The notes beneath the pieces were generated by a model. The model worked only from the letters and a program-made list of their open reading frames with translations. It was not told the DNA's origin and did not search any database. Of a stretch of 64,000 nucleotides of DNA, positions 1-12,238 are shown one piece after another. The position numbers were made by a program, and so were the translations under genes. Within the stretch, counting starts at the first letter, position 1, and each line of letters starts with the position of its first letter. This DNA comes from Apostichopus japonicus (taxonomy: Eukaryota; Echinodermata; Holothuroidea; Aspidochirotida; Stichopodidae), in contig NC_092579.1 in NCBI RefSeq assembly GCF_037975245.1, positions 27,019,666-27,083,665 of the forward strand. Direction: 5' to 3'.

Positions 1-382
1 TTTCTTTGCCCTTTTTTCATTGAAAATAATATTCCTACGAAAATATTGCTATTTGATACAATTTCTAAATATATAGAAACCATTACCAGCTAAGCAGATA
101 TGCCAGATATATCACACTTCAAGGATAAATGAAAAAGAATGTTATAAGAAGGATAGCTGAGCTTTTAAAAATGAAAGCATGATTACAGTATCTATTATCA
201 AAGTTATCATTTTTTTTTTGTAATTTTTCTTTATGATCCAAGAATGTGTTGCATTTTTTTCTTTGTCGCATCCTGTTAACAAGGAAGACTTAGCAAATAA
301 GAAAATTCGAATAATTGCTTTTCAAAATCAGTTTTGTTTTGATGAATAGAAAAATAAACTAAAAATCTTCTTTCTTTTCCAG
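1..382 (+). other. Intron of TBC1D16-like gene, no other feature seen
   Basis: AT-rich sequence ending in a pyrimidine-rich acceptor (CTTTCTTTTCCAG, AG at 381-382) directly before the first recognisable TBC exon. The upstream exons of this gene lie outside the window. I see no coding or repeat structure in this stretch. Confidence 0.6.
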
Positions 383-569
383 TAACATCTTGTTGAATTA
401 TGCAGTCTACAACCCCCAGCAGGGCTACAATCAGGGGATGTCTGATCTGTTGGCGCCGATCATGGTGGAGCTGCAGAACGAGTGTGAGGCCTTCTGGTGT
501 TTCGCCAGCTTAATGGAGAGTGTCATCTTTGTCTCGTCACCGAAAGATGAAGACATGGAGAGACAATTG
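383..569 (+). CDS. TBC1D16: TBC1D16-like Rab GAP, exon 1 visible (TBC domain core)
   Basis: Partial gene, internal exon. It encodes NILLNYAVYNPQQGYNQGM followed by SDLLAPIMVEL, then the AFWCF segment and FVSSPKDEDMERQL. YNQGMSDL is the conserved TBC motif that carries the glutamine finger used in Rab GTP hydrolysis. The AFWCF and SSPKDEDME segments are characteristic of the TBC1D16 branch rather than TBC1D15/17. The exon has a split codon at its 5' side and ends after a full codon at a GTGAGA donor. TBC1D16 orthologues are cytosolic GAPs reported for Rab4-type endosomal Rabs, so a membrane-traffic role is inferred. The N-terminal part of the protein is upstream of the window. Confidence 0.88.
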
Positions 570-1889
570 GTGAGAGTTTGTTTCCCATCCACTATTTTAA
601 CTCCACTCTCTTTGATTCTGTCGATTTGATTCCTGAATTGATCTCACCCACTCACCTTCCCACCAGGCTCACTCGGGTAGTTGGCGTAATGTTACCGTAC
701 AAATGATGCGAGGTAGTGGCTCCTCAAGAGAAATAACCGGTTTACTTCACGAATAGACCACACAGCTTCATCCTATGCCCTTAACTGTTGTGCAAAAGGG
801 GGCACATCCATACTTACCTGTTGCTATGTAGTAGATTTTATTATTAGTTTTGTCATGTCGCCGGTATATTACACCAGTGCCCTTTGGTTTACTATAGCCT
901 TGTTTCACATTTGAGAACAAAATGGGGATCAGGATCCTGCCTTCTCTCGCGGAGGTAATAAAGCTGACCACGGATATATCCATAACTGAGAACAAAAGAG
1001 TGTTAACGCAAGCATGAAAAGGGCTCGATGAGTGTTTACAAATCAAGTAGCTGCTTTATGGTGCATCAGCGCGGCCCGCCATGGTCCCCCGCCAGTCTGT
1101 GTTTATGCGAAAGTGTCAACGCAGACGAGGGATAACAGGAGATCTGGGTTCACGTGATGCCTGTGCATTCTCACTTACAATCTTGATCACCATTGGGGGA
1201 TCCTCACTAAACATAGATCATGTACCTAGGCCATTACCAGAATGAATCTGCCAGCCCTACTTCATAGCATGAAGGGTGACTCTCTGTGACAAAAGTAAAA
1301 AAAAAAAAATCAAAATTCCATAAATATACATTTCCCTGATGACCATCAGAGAAATTGTTGATATTATTTCACACACCTGTTGTAGGTCAATGAAAGCATT
1401 TCATTCAAACCTTATCTCATTGGTTTTTGTCTTCTATTCCCACTGAAATTACTACATAGTGTTTCAAGTCCTACAGATTTCTTTACCTCATTACTGGAGA
1501 TATTTCTATCACATTTTGAATCTGTTTTGTTAGTGTGACTCATGTATGAATCATACTTCATTTACCCAGCTGCTGAGGTCCTTGACCTGAAACTTGCATC
1601 ACGTTTTCAGAATGACACTGTAAAAGAATATCAAAATGTATGTTTGTTTATACTGTGTTAATGTAGAAGGAGAGGGTGTTGGTGGTTATCGAGGAGTGAG
1701 TCATGGGTAGGGGGTGATGGGCAGGGGGGGAGGGGGAGGGAGTCATTGCTAATAAATTTACAAACCATTTTTTTTTTTACATATTTATATTACTGTGTAG
1801 TTGATACTTCAACGATATAGTTGTAAGCTATCTGCATAAATCAACAATGAATTTAATGTAATTTAATTTTTTCTGCTTGTTTACTGAAG
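570..1889 (+). other. Intron with G-rich tract
   Basis: Intron between two TBC exons with matching phase 0. A purine-rich G-run tract at about 1705-1742 (several runs of four or more G) could form a G-quadruplex. Otherwise AT-rich with no recognisable coding sequence; the short open frames here lack family features. Confidence 0.6.
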
Positions 1890-1984
1890 TCCTTCTTACG
1901 AGAACTAACTCGAGTAATGTTGCCAGGATTCTGGAAACACTTGCAGAACATTGAAAATTCCATGGAACTTCTCTTTTGTCACAG
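1890..1984 (+). CDS. TBC1D16: TBC1D16-like Rab GAP, exon 2 visible
   Basis: A short 95-nt exon, found by frame and family matching. It reads SFLRELTRVMLPGFWKHLQ and then the MELLFCHR segment, which matches the TBC1D16 stretch before the WxLLCFKREFP motif. The acceptor AG is at 1888-1889 after a T-rich tract. The donor GTGAGA follows 1984 and splits the arginine codon (AG|G) with the next exon. Phase 0 on entry agrees with the end of the preceding exon and phase 2 on exit agrees with the next one, so the three exons form one continuous frame. Confidence 0.85.
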
Positions 1985-2039
1985 GTGAGACAATACAGTA
2001 TGTTTTGATTTATGTTCAAGTAAATCATGGTAAACATAT

Positions 2040-2560
2040 CTATAGAAGTTATCAGTTATCACTTGTGTAATAGCATAAACATGTGTACTAGTAATCACTT
2101 GGATAATGACAATCGCTTGTATAGTAGTAATGACTTTGTACTCTAGTATTACTTGTACACTAGTAACTACTTGTATTATAGTAATCACTTGGGTAATGAC
2201 AATCACTGGGATGTAGTAATGACTTTGTAGTCTAGTATTACTTGTACACTAGTAACTACTTGTATTATTGTAATCACTTGGGTAATGACAATCACTTGTA
2301 TAGTAGTAATGACTTTGTATTCTAGTATTACTTGTACACTAGTAACTACTTGTATACTAGTAATCATTTGGGTAATGACAAACACTGGTATGGTAGTAAT
2401 GACTTTGTATTCTAGTATAACTTGTACACTAGTTACTACTTGTATACTAGTAATCACTCGGGTAATGACAATCGCTTGTACAGTAGTATAGACTTTGTAT
2501 TCTAATATTACTTGTACACTAGTGACTACTTGTATACTAGTAATCATTTGTTTAGTAGCA
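2040..2560. repeat. 90-bp minisatellite (about six copies) built from 15-bp subunits
   Basis: The anchor TGACTTTGTA recurs at 2131, 2220, 2310, 2400 and about 2490, a period of 89-90 bp. Each unit contains variants of a shorter theme (ACTTGTAnnnTAGTAAT), consistent with six 15-bp subunits. It lies in a TBC1D16-like intron. Because 90 is divisible by three, the array stays open on both strands and gives spurious repetitive frames of up to 152 codons; I do not consider these genes. Confidence 0.9.
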
Positions 2561-2967
2561 TGTACATGTACAGTAGTAAATAATCTCCGATGATGAGTTT
2601 TCAAACAGATTAAACTTCTTATAAGAATAACCGACGTGAACGTTGATTGTATCAACAGCAATTATTTGTGTAGTAGCCACTACTATGTATGCCAGTAATC
2701 AATTGTATCAAATGTACACTTAAATTCGCTTGTAGATTTTTTCCTGATAAAGAATGTTTAATCTGACATTCACATTTCAATCCTTAAGAAAGAACTTATC
2801 ACCTCGGGTTCTCTATCCTTGTCATAGACGTGTCTAGTATTTCACTTACTCCTTAACAACAAAAAAAGAGGAAAACAAAAGGTATTTTGCCCCAATTAAC
2901 TGGATTTGAATTTTAAATAGGGCTCTAAATCAATACATTCCCTACGGCTTTTCCCCGGCTCGTTCAG

Positions 2968-3118
2968 GTGGATACTTCTCTGTTTCAAGAGGGAATTTCC
3001 AGAAGCGGATGCATTGAGAATCTGGGAGGCCTGCTGGGCGCACTATCAGACGGATTACTTTCATCTCTTTGTATGTCTTGCTATCATAGCACTGTACGGT
3101 GAAGACGTGGTTCAACAG
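2968..3118 (+). CDS. TBC1D16: TBC1D16-like Rab GAP, exon 3 visible
   Basis: Exon of 151 nt after the acceptor GTTCAG. It encodes WILLCFKREFPEADALRIWE, then the ACWAHYQTDYFHLF segment and ALYGEDVVQQ. The LRIWE..WA...TDYFHLF block is the distal TBC-domain signature. The first base completes the arginine codon split by the previous intron, and the exon ends in phase 0 at a GTATGC donor. The sequence is intact, with no stop or frameshift. Confidence 0.9.
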
Positions 3119-3620
3119 GTATGCTGTCTCTCTGAGCGTTGCTTTGAAATAATGATGAGAATTAGCTTTTGATTGAAATTATTTGAATGCGTAGTTAAGA
3201 ACGGTCTGGTTGCTTCCTTCCTCGTTAGGGCAAGATGACCTGCTTTTCGGTACATTGAAAGGAGAGCAAACAGTAGGGTTGCCCTCGATGCATTTAATTG
3301 TATTAAATCCCCCGGAGCAGAAAGACATTACGCAGGTGGACTGTAAAACTCAAACTTAGGATAAAGCGACTCAAAAATGGAAGTTTTTTTTTATCATAGT
3401 CAGGGTGTATGGACCATATATAATTAGGGTTATCATTAGCTTGTACAGTGTACCTTTTGTATGACTTTTCATGTTCTTATGAAGAATTTGATGAAGATTA
3501 GTGCATCATGTTTGTATATCCCATTCATCAGAGTTCCCCCTGGAAGATGTATTTATTTAACTTGATCTTATTTAACTTTCATTTTATCTTTGTTTTTTTC
3601 CTCCCTCCCCTTTTGAACAG

Positions 3621-3698
3621 AAACTTCCATCAGACGATATGCTGCTTCACTTCAGTAATCTAGCCATGCAGATGAACGCCGACCTGGTTCTCAGGAAG
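3621..3698 (+). CDS. TBC1D16: TBC1D16-like Rab GAP, exon 4 visible
   Basis: A 78-nt exon (26 codons, phase 0 on both sides) encoding KLPSDDMLLHFSNLAMQMNA then DLVLRK. The MLLHF.NLAM.MN..LVLRKA region is the conserved end of the TBC domain in TBC1D16. The acceptor is TTTGAACAG and the donor GTATGA. It follows a 502-nt intron (3119-3620) in which I see nothing else. Confidence 0.87.
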
Positions 3699-3879
3699 GT
3701 ATGATTGTCAACACCACCCACCGCCCTTCTTATGCCTTTTCCAGAATTCGTCTCATTACACATCCCCTTAACTGCTTATGATACACCTTTCCTGATATCA
3801 TTACCCCTTTCTGATTATGGTTAAACTTTTGGTTTCGATGATAATCGTAACCTTGTGTGTGTGTGTGAGTGGGTTTGTG

Positions 3880-4620
3880 ACGCCGAGCTTGTAAACACGA
3901 TATCTCAAGAAGGGAAGTTCATACAAATTTCTTATTTGGTGTGTAGAAGTACCACATTGAGTACAAGAAGCCCATTGTTTTATGTGGAGGTCAAAGGTCA
4001 TTACAAAGGGGTTACCAGGGGTGAAATTGTAAAAACCTTGTAAACACGATATCTCAATAGGAAGCTTGGGCAGATCTCATATTTGGTATGAAGGTGTATA
4101 GCAATAAATTAAAGAAGCCTATTGATTTTGGTGGAGGTCAGAGGTCATTTGGGGACAACAGGTCAAATCGTGAAAGCCTTGTAAACAAGATATTGGACGG
4201 ATCTCATATTTGGTTTTTAGATGTACCATATCAAATTTAAAGAGTCTATTATTGCTGTTGGTGGGGGTCAAAGGTCATTTGAAGTCAACGAATGCGAAAC
4301 ATTTACTTCACTGCCCCCTTACCTGTCTCTTAACACACCTTACTATACATAATATTGCAAGGGAAACTTGGACAGCTCGCATATTTGCTATGTAATTGTG
4401 ACACATTGAGTACAAGAAGCCTAATGAGTTCACTGGGGTCAAATTATGAAAACCATGCTTAGTTTCAAAATATTTCAGCAAGGACAAATGTCATATTTTT
4501 TAGTTTGTTGATGTATCTATCACATTTAGTACAATAAGCCTGTTGTTGAGGTCAATGGTCATTTCAGGACAGCCTGTGTCATTGTGAATTTATTGTTTGT
4601 TACATCACACTGCTTTCAAC
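3880..4620 (+). repeat. Diverged tandem family with direct-repeat AGGTCA sites
   Basis: Degenerate units of about 130-150 bp. Each contains variants of GTAAACACGATATCTCAA, a CATATTTGGT segment, ACATTGAGTACAAGAAGCC and a GGTCAAAGGTCATTT block. AGGTCA direct repeats with one-base spacing (DR1-like) occur at 3988-4000, 4135-4147, 4265-4277 and, with a mismatch, 4549-4561. It lies in the TBC1D16-like intron. A second cluster of the same family is at 5690-6000. Confidence 0.8.
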
Positions 4621-4771
4621 TTTTTCGAACTTTCGACCCAAATATGAGTAAATAATACCCATGCATTGAAGTAAATCCTGAAGCCCACCAAATGAACATC
4701 TTTTGTTACAAAATGCTCAAAAGTGCACAGTTTACTCTTGCTAATATAATGGAGTAATGTATATGTGTGTG

Positions 4772-4835
4772 TGTGCGGGGGGGGGGGGAGTTGAAGGAGG
4801 TGGTCTGGGAGGTGGTAGGTGGAGGGGGAGGGGAA
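4772..4835 (+). repeat. Low-complexity G-rich tract
   Basis: A (GT)n stretch followed by a run of 12 or more G, then GGAGGTGG- and GGGGGAGGGG-type purine repeats. Possible G-quadruplex on the + strand; no coding value. Confidence 0.7.
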
Positions 4836-5406
4836 GAGTGACTTGGAAGTTATTATGTGTTAGTTTGGTCAAAAAAGTTTATGGTGAATTCTGTTGTCAT
4901 GAGATTATTTTCATTGGAAAATTTTGTATCGGGACAGGATAAGGGTGGTGATTGAACTAGAGAAAAGTCCTGTCACTGAACAGATTTGGCATGAAAAAGA
5001 TCCAAGCTCATGTTCAAAATATCCTTTATTAAACCTTAAATATATTAGAAGCAAATGTAATCCTTCTCTAACAACTATCTGCATCTAAGGAATGGTTAGA
5101 ATTACTTAATTCACCTGCTATGGAATGGTTTGTTCTAAATAAAACAATAAAAAATATATGTATTGAATTTTTAAAACATTTTGTTTGATGAGTTTTCTGC
5201 AAGCTGCTAAGCAAGGTAGGATATATTTTGATGAAAAGAAGGCAGTAGTTGGTATTGAACCAGGGACCTTCTGCTGCCAAAACTTTTTCTCTACCACTAG
5301 ACCATTAGGTGGGAGAAAGCTTTTGCTTGATTTTGAAATATTTAAAGATCCAGTTGTTTGGACTTGGTTTTTTATAAAACATTTTCTCCACTGATCCTTG
5401 TCAGGG

Positions 5407-5590
5407 CTTGGGAACCTTGTCAGGGGGGCCGGCCAACTCCCTTGGCCGCTTGGGAACCTTGTCAGGGGGGAGGGGTGCCGGCCAATTCCCTTGGCCGCTT
5501 GGGAACCTTGTCAGGGGGGAGGGGTGCCGGCCAATTCCCTTGGCCGCTTGGGAACCTTGTCAGGGGGGGAGGGGTGCCAGTGAAGTGAAG
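5407..5590 (+). repeat. 49-bp G/C-rich minisatellite, four copies
   Basis: The anchor CTTGGGAACCTTGTCAGGGG starts at 5407, 5449, 5498 and 5547. The first unit is 42 bp and the later ones 49 bp. Units carry GCCGGCCAATTCCCTTGGCCG. The high G+C content contrasts with the AT-rich intron around it. Open frames through it in all three + frames are repeat artefacts. Confidence 0.9.
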
Positions 5591-5689
5591 TCCTTTTGCA
5601 GCGATAACTCACCCTGGACTTGAACCAAGCCAATCAGAAATGTCTAATCGCCTACGGAACAACCGATTACACCATTTTGGTTCCCAATG

Positions 5690-6000
5690 AATGTAAACAC
5701 GATATCTCAAGAAGGGAAAATTGGACCAATTTTATAATTGGTGTGTAGGAATACCACATTGAGTAGAAGTTGTTTATTGTTTAACGTGGAGGTTAAAGGG
5801 CATCTGAGGTCACCAGATGTCAAACACTGAAAACCTTGTAAACACCATATCACAAGTTAGGAAGCATGGAGATTTTTATAAGTGGCATGCGGATGTGTTA
5901 TATTGAATAGAAAAATTCGATTGCTCTTGGTAGAGGTCAAAGGTCATCTGGGTCACCAGCAGTCAAATCTGGAAACCATTTAAACATGATACCGTATCTC
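5690..6000 (+). repeat. Second cluster of the GTAAACACGATATCTCAA family
   Basis: Two to three diverged units related to those at 3880-4620. An intact AGGTCAAAGGTCA direct repeat is at 5934-5946, with a degenerate one near 5792. The two clusters are separated by unrelated sequence and the 49-bp minisatellite. Confidence 0.75.
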
Positions 6001-6806
6001 ATGGTAGAAATCAGGACATTTATATTATAAAAGCTGTTTCTGGTTCAGCAGAAGCCTATTGCAATGAAGTAATCAAAACTACAATGCATTTTTGCAGTCT
6101 GGTTCCTATTGTAAAAACCCCTTTCCTAATACTGTAATACTTTATCCCATTCCTGGCATGATTACCTCTTTCCTCTAATTTCATTGCAAGTTTCCTTGCC
6201 CCCATTTCTACTCACGGCTGCTTTATATTTTCTGTAATATATATCTGAGTATCTGGTATATCACCTTTCCTGCCATCATACTCCGTTATCTTCTACTTGT
6301 TAATTTAATTCTCACCTGGAACGATTTTTGCCTCCTTTGATGTTGCAATAGCATTTTCAGACACATCTCTTTCAGTCACGATAGCCACACAGATGTACAA
6401 TTTGTACTCTTAAGCGAGATGTCGATCCTGTCGAGTACGTTCTTTAGATATGCTATCATAATAAATATACTCAGCAACTTTATATTTGGATGCCATTTGC
6501 TTCAAGTAGTGGTGATTTAATCTCACCCCCCCCCCTGCCATCTACTTTCTACACCCCTCTGCAAAATTTCAAATAACCTCTGATCTCATGTGAAATGGCA
6601 ATGACACATGGTCATAACCACACTAATATGTATCTGTTAAATTTAAACATGTCGGCCACTCTTGTTTTTAACTTGCATTTTGTCTTCAAATATGTACAAT
6701 GCTGAGCAGACCAATCTTTTCAAGATGAAGAACTATGTTAAAGAACATGTGAAGTGTAAGAAAACATCACCAAGATTTGTGTTTCCTTTGTTAATTCAAT
6801 CCCCAG

Positions 6807-6971
6807 GCAAGAGCTATGCTGCACAGCTTCCGAACGCTTCCCAGTATTCCCTGCACCCTAGACGACCTCTGCCGGACATGTGGCACCGGAATGTGGGACA
6901 GCGGGCACTCTCCAGTGGTGGAGTGCGTGGGTACCCATGCAGAAGGGAACCGTTGTATTCACATCCGGTGA
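6807..6971 (+). CDS. TBC1D16: TBC1D16-like Rab GAP, terminal coding exon with stop
   Basis: Terminal exon of 54 codons plus TGA (6969-6971). It reads ARAMLHSFRTLPSIPCTLDD, then the LCRTCGTGMWDSGHSP segment and VVECVGTH, ending CIHIR. The LPSIPCTL.DLC..CG.GMWDSG block is typical of the tail just after the TBC domain in TBC1D16. It joins in phase 0 to the exon at 3621-3698 across a 3.1-kb intron. The vertebrate protein has a somewhat longer tail as I recall it, so the end here is short but the stop is clear. Confidence 0.88.
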   Translation, partial: ARAMLHSFRTLPSIPCTLDDLCRTCGTGMWDSGHSPVVECVGTHAEGNRCIHIR

Positions 6972-7870
6972 GGAAGAGTTCACACCATGAAGTTTGTGAG
7001 TTGTTTTCAAGTTTGATACAGCTGGCTTTATGATTAGTTTGCAAGAATTTGGTGAGAGAGTGGAGGAACTTGAACTTGAACTAATTTACAAATCACTTAT
7101 TTATATAAGGATGTTCATGAATGTTTATAGTTGGGTGCAGACTTTTTAAACATTTGCTGCTGCGGGAAAAAAATGTGCAAAAAAGTTGTTACAAGGACAT
7201 TTGATGGATTCTCATCAATTTAGGAACATCAACAGTAGTAGGTCTCTTGAGGGAGTACCTTTTTTCAGAGGGAGGGCAAGATGTATTCGGTTTTGTACCA
7301 ACATAAATTAAGTTATTTTAAAGCCTTACTCTTTGTTTTCATCATATTTTTAATTATCTGGCAAAGTTAATGATTTTGGGCTTCCATTTATGTCGGTTTG
7401 TTGCTGTTTCTTTTTGTGAAAAGAACGCAAAACATTCTTCTGAAATATGTGTAGAAACCAACAGTCCGAGCATGCCCGGCAGTATGAACAAAATGTAATG
7501 ACAGAGGTGGTAAATATTAGTGTTTTTTTTTTATTATTGAAAGAACTTTTAATTGATTAATGTAATGGCCACTCAGTATCAACATTATCAGAAATTGTGA
7601 TATTTTAAGTCATGGAATCATATATTCCTTCATGTAAATAATTATTTGTCAAAAGTGAACAAGTATCTGAAGTATTATTTTCACTGTAGCAACTCAAAGG
7701 GGATAGGCCCTACAGGTGATATCCTATCATTGCAACTCTAAAATATATATGCCAGATCGGGTTTGGTAGCAATCTTGGTCCGTCCCTGAAACAATGATCT
7801 GCTACCGTGTCACTTGTAATATTATTTTAATTTCGAATGGATTGTAAATAAAGAAAAAAAGTGTCATGTT
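6972..7870 (+). other. Probable 3' UTR and downstream flank of TBC1D16-like gene
   Basis: Non-coding AT-rich sequence after the stop codon. The real transcript end cannot be fixed from sequence; the AATAAA at 7847-7852 is one candidate. Confidence 0.4.
7847..7852 (+). terminator. Candidate polyadenylation signal AATAAA
   Basis: AATAAA followed closely by an A-run, about 880 bp after the TBC1D16-like stop codon. AATAAA is common by chance in this AT-rich sequence, so support is weak. Confidence 0.3.
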
Positions 7871-10800
7871 AACTTTGTGGGTAAAAAAGTTTGACAGAGT
7901 CATACATGAATATCTTTCTAGTTTGAATATGTTTATCAGATAAGGGGAACTGTTCAATCTGTCAGTACAAGTGCTTTAAAGTATGATATTGGAGGACAGT
8001 ATATAGTGGTGTCAGCATTACAAAATTGTCTCAACTGGCATATAATGTATAAAATATTAAATAATGTAAATAATACCAATTTATTTCATTTTCACAATTC
8101 TGCAGTGAAAAATTATTTTGTGTTAGGGCTTCAAGGAGCCTTCTTGTATGTTATTTATTGTAAGCAAAAGGGGAACAACTGCTATAGTGATCATCCATAT
8201 AATTTATTTCTTAATTTTCATTAATTAATCTTTCAGTACTGAACTACCTTCTTATGCATAAATATGCATAACCTCATCTTTTAAGTAATATTTTCAGTAG
8301 TTACTGTATTTATGACAACTCTTCTCTTTACAAATCATTAAAAATGTTTTGAATTTAGTATGATCAGATGTGTGCAATTTATCAGAATGGTTATTCAATT
8401 AGTTGCGATTTTGTTGTTGGTAGCTTACGTTAAGGGTGCTAAGATCCATAGATTACCGTGTCATAAGATTATATCGAATACAAAACACAATTTTGAACAA
8501 TGGAATCAAACCGTTCTTTGACATTGCACTAATATGTCTTCATTCAGTGATAGCATACTCAGTGATTGCATATTATTGCATATTCAGTGATTGATCACTA
8601 ATAAGATACCCTGGAACTCTGAACATACTTGGTTGAGTTTGTATTTCACAGATCTATTCATGTTAATATGTTCTGTCTTTTGTGTATTTATCGACCACTA
8701 GTATTGCAATGTATCATAATGATGGTATTTACTATTTATATCTTGTCTTGTCCACTTCTAATGCGACCATGACCTACCTGTATGTTATATTTAAACAACG
8801 TATGTGTCATAATGTGTGTATTTCTTAAACATTCCTTTTTCATTTCATTTCAACAGTTATGTTAATTTACATTATAGACTTGCACATCTGTCTATTGTGT
8901 AGTCATATCTAAATTCTTCACATTAAGAAATGTAGTGTTTAGTTATACTTATGTCAATACAATGTGGCTAATGTGAAGTAATTTAAGTGAATCCCACTAT
9001 TATTAGAAAAGTTATGTGCTTAACATTCTTGAAAATGAATGTTTTTGAGGAGTCACTCATAGCGGAATATCGTAGACTGCAACCAACATAGTTTTGTATT
9101 ACAACTATCCCAAGTATTTTCAATGTGCTTTTTTTTACCCTTGGCTAGTTTCATCAAGTGTCTTTGTAAGTCTCTTTGACTGACTGCACAAAATACACAA
9201 GTTATTGCTACTCTTTGTTACTATACTTCATGCTACTCTTAATGCTGAAGAGCATAATTTCGATTAGATTCCTTTATTCTCTCATATATTAGTACTGAAT
9301 CCATTTGTTATTACCGAAGTTGATGTTCTAATTTTAAACTTCATGCTCCTAAATTTGCAACCACCATGTATTAAAGAGGTCTCTGTTATATACAGATCAT
9401 ATCAGGTTGTGTGCACCCTACTCAGGCTCAACCTCAGAACCTAATCATGCCACCTGTATCAACGAAAATACTAATGCTAATCTACTGCTTGACTTGATCT
9501 CTGCTCTATTAACAGTCACAGGGCCTCATACTTGGCATTGCCATAGCACGGTTTTACTTTCAGTTTATTATATCCCTTGTTGCGAAAATAAAGAAAACTT
9601 TATTTCAAAAATTGATTTATTAGGTATTTAAGTTAGTTGAACCTATATAAAAGTTAAATAGCATATAATATTATTTTCTCCTATGTTATTTATTATTGTT
9701 TGTTGTTTAATATTATCTTCACACTTTGAGAATGTTAACTTGACATGAGCCGCAATCCATTACCACACTAATGCTAATGGTCATGTACTACGCATTTCAG
9801 TTCATATCGTCGCAATATGCTTAGCTGTTACATACTTTTTGGTTCATTGCAATCCAATGACTAATGTACTAAATTAATTCAAAAAATATTAAAAAGTCTC
9901 TGATAAGGTCATTGTTTATGTATCGTATGTGTATTACTTCAAATGCCTGCCTACAAATGAAAGATTATAAGAATTAATTGCTGGTGGTGAAATATAAAAG
10001 AAAGATCAGATTCAAGGAAAATATTTCATTCTTTCTTTACAAGTCTCTAGTATGGAAAGAGTATGGAACTCACACCATTTTTATTTAGTTCGCCACAAAC
10101 CCTCTTCTATTTTCTGATATTTTCTGTAATTTTCTGTATTTTTAATAGTTTGAGACAAACTGACCCTCATGCCTTTAGCTGAGTTCCTTTCTGTCAACGA
10201 AACAAATAAAAGCGATGTATTATGTATAAATTGAATCGCCAACATCTTTCACCCATAAATTAAAATTGCTGGCATATGGCATCTTTATTTATTGCACATA
10301 AAACTGAAATACATTTAATTCAAAATATTCAACAGATATCTTATCCTCGCTTACTCAGATACTTGATAGTCTTGTAATAGTTGTTCAATAGTTGTTCAAA
10401 CTTCAACAACATGCCTCAAAACAAAACACTCACTGAAACATTGAATTCAATCTTCCTCGATGCCTGGAAGTAATGGCCAGAACCAACAAAGGAAAACTTT
10501 TGGGAACTGCAGTAACTGCAACTCGGCAACTGCAGTAACTCAAACTTAGGACCCCAAAATACTTGTACAAACAAAACCTGCAAAGAAAATCATTCCATAA
10601 TTCATGTTCTATTCTCATATCAGCAACATTTTCCACTATTGCTTCATAAACCTCTTCCGGGATTGACAACTCCGGGATTAAAAATTTACCCAGGGAATGT
10701 CACTGGATTTATGTACTGTCCAGGGAATAAATTAAAGTTACTGTCTGGCCTTCCAGTTGTAGAAACAAGCTTGCAGGTAAGCTGTAATTCTCTACAGTAA

Positions 10801-12230
10801 CAAACCATAAGTTCATTCATCACTCCAGATAAAGGCAACCCTCATCATTAAATCATGTCATAGCCTGTTATTCACATAGCAAACATTTTCAGTTTTATGT
10901 GCATTGGGCTTTCTTGCTAAGACAACAGAGGTTTCTGCATGAGGTGTACTAAACTTAGACATTTGACCATCAGCCTTGAAACAGACTTAGAACCACCAAA
11001 ACAATAATGACCAGCCCTCAAAATCCCTCTTTCGTATTAACGTACAGAGAAGTGACTAACCCTTGATGTCACTGTATCATAAAGAATATGGTCAACTTAC
11101 ATTATTTGCCTTTTAATGCTCTCTATTCTTCCATGTACTTGCGCAGAATTTCAACTTAATATATGTAGTGTTTCAGCTTCTCACATACCTGACATCAGTT
11201 CGCACTGTACTGCTTTGAAAATGTCACAGCAAACTACTATCTAGTGCCCTTCTATCTTGCCCCCCCCCCCTGCTCCTCACTCTTGCCGGAGCCCAAAGGC
11301 AAACAATAACCACAGATAATAAGCAAAAAGTATCTGGCCTCTGGATAACCCCTCAACTTCTTAGCTTACTACAGGCCATTTGTTGTGAAATTGTTTGACT
11401 TATTACAAGCCTTCTCGGATGCATGGGACCTCACATGAACCTGTGACTAGTACTTTAGTTTCCCCTTTAGCCATACAAAGCAAGTAATCCAGCCTTACAA
11501 GAGAACACATTATCAATGACAGTCTCAGCATAAATTTGAATGGCATTCTAGTAACACCGTTCATATGTATGTACCAGCCTTTGGACTTTTGTATAGATTA
11601 TATTGCCATTGAAATGTCAGAGGAACTATTGACACTTTTCGAGACAGAGATCTAAACAGGTGCTCAGCCACAAGAGTTGTACAGTTTTATGGTTCACAAT
11701 GTGAATACAAGGCTTTACTGAATTGTCAACATTTACAAAAGGAATGCATATATGCCCGCCCCTCTGAGGTTCTGACTATAAATTATTTACCTAGGATTGG
11801 ATACTACAAGATGACCATGTACAGAGAATGGAGATATGTAACGATATATCCTTAATATATATCGTTACTATATATCCGATATTATGTCGTTACGATATAT
11901 CGTTACGATATATCGTTATGATATATATAAACGATAAATGGTAAAAAATATATACAATTAAATACACTACAAAAGAAAGCAAATATATATCTATCTATGA
12001 GGTGATAGCTGAAAGAATAGGAATGTCTGCTAATTACCCTTATTAACATTACAAATTACAAACAAAGATATACTTACTATAGAGATCATTGTACGACACA
12101 TTACCTACAAAATCATATAAAACACTACAAACCTCCAGATGTATCATATGAAATAGCTCTGAAACTAAACGCTATCATCCATATCTCCTATTGTGTAATG
12201 CAAAAGCAGTATAGACACGTAATAGGAATA
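7871..12230. other. AT-rich non-coding region
   Basis: No exon of either flanking gene and no clear mobile element ends were found here. Short open frames, such as one on the - strand at 10430-10669, have no convincing family signature. A palindromic AT-rich segment lies near its end (separate entry). Confidence 0.5.
11838..11940. repeat. Palindrome-rich CGTTACGATATAT repeat
   Basis: Several copies of ATATCGTTACGATATAT in direct and inverted order within 100 bp. The core ATATCGTTACGATAT is nearly self-complementary, so the stretch can form hairpins. It may be a decayed transposon end; no partner end was identified. Confidence 0.6.
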
Positions 12231-12238
12231 ATCACATA

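Noticed and set aside
2203-2661. Long repetitive open frame on the - strand (152 codons) as a gene
   Set aside because: It is a by-product of the 90-bp minisatellite; Val/Ile/Thr/Gln repeats with no start context or family.
5358-5623. Three overlapping + frames rich in WEPCQGG/LGNLVRG
   Set aside because: Open only because of the 49-bp minisatellite.
10430-10669. - strand 79-codon frame with IPEEVYEAIVENVADMRIEHE as a gene
   Set aside because: The first part looks protein-like and may be transposon-derived, but I could not place it in a family and found no continuing exons.
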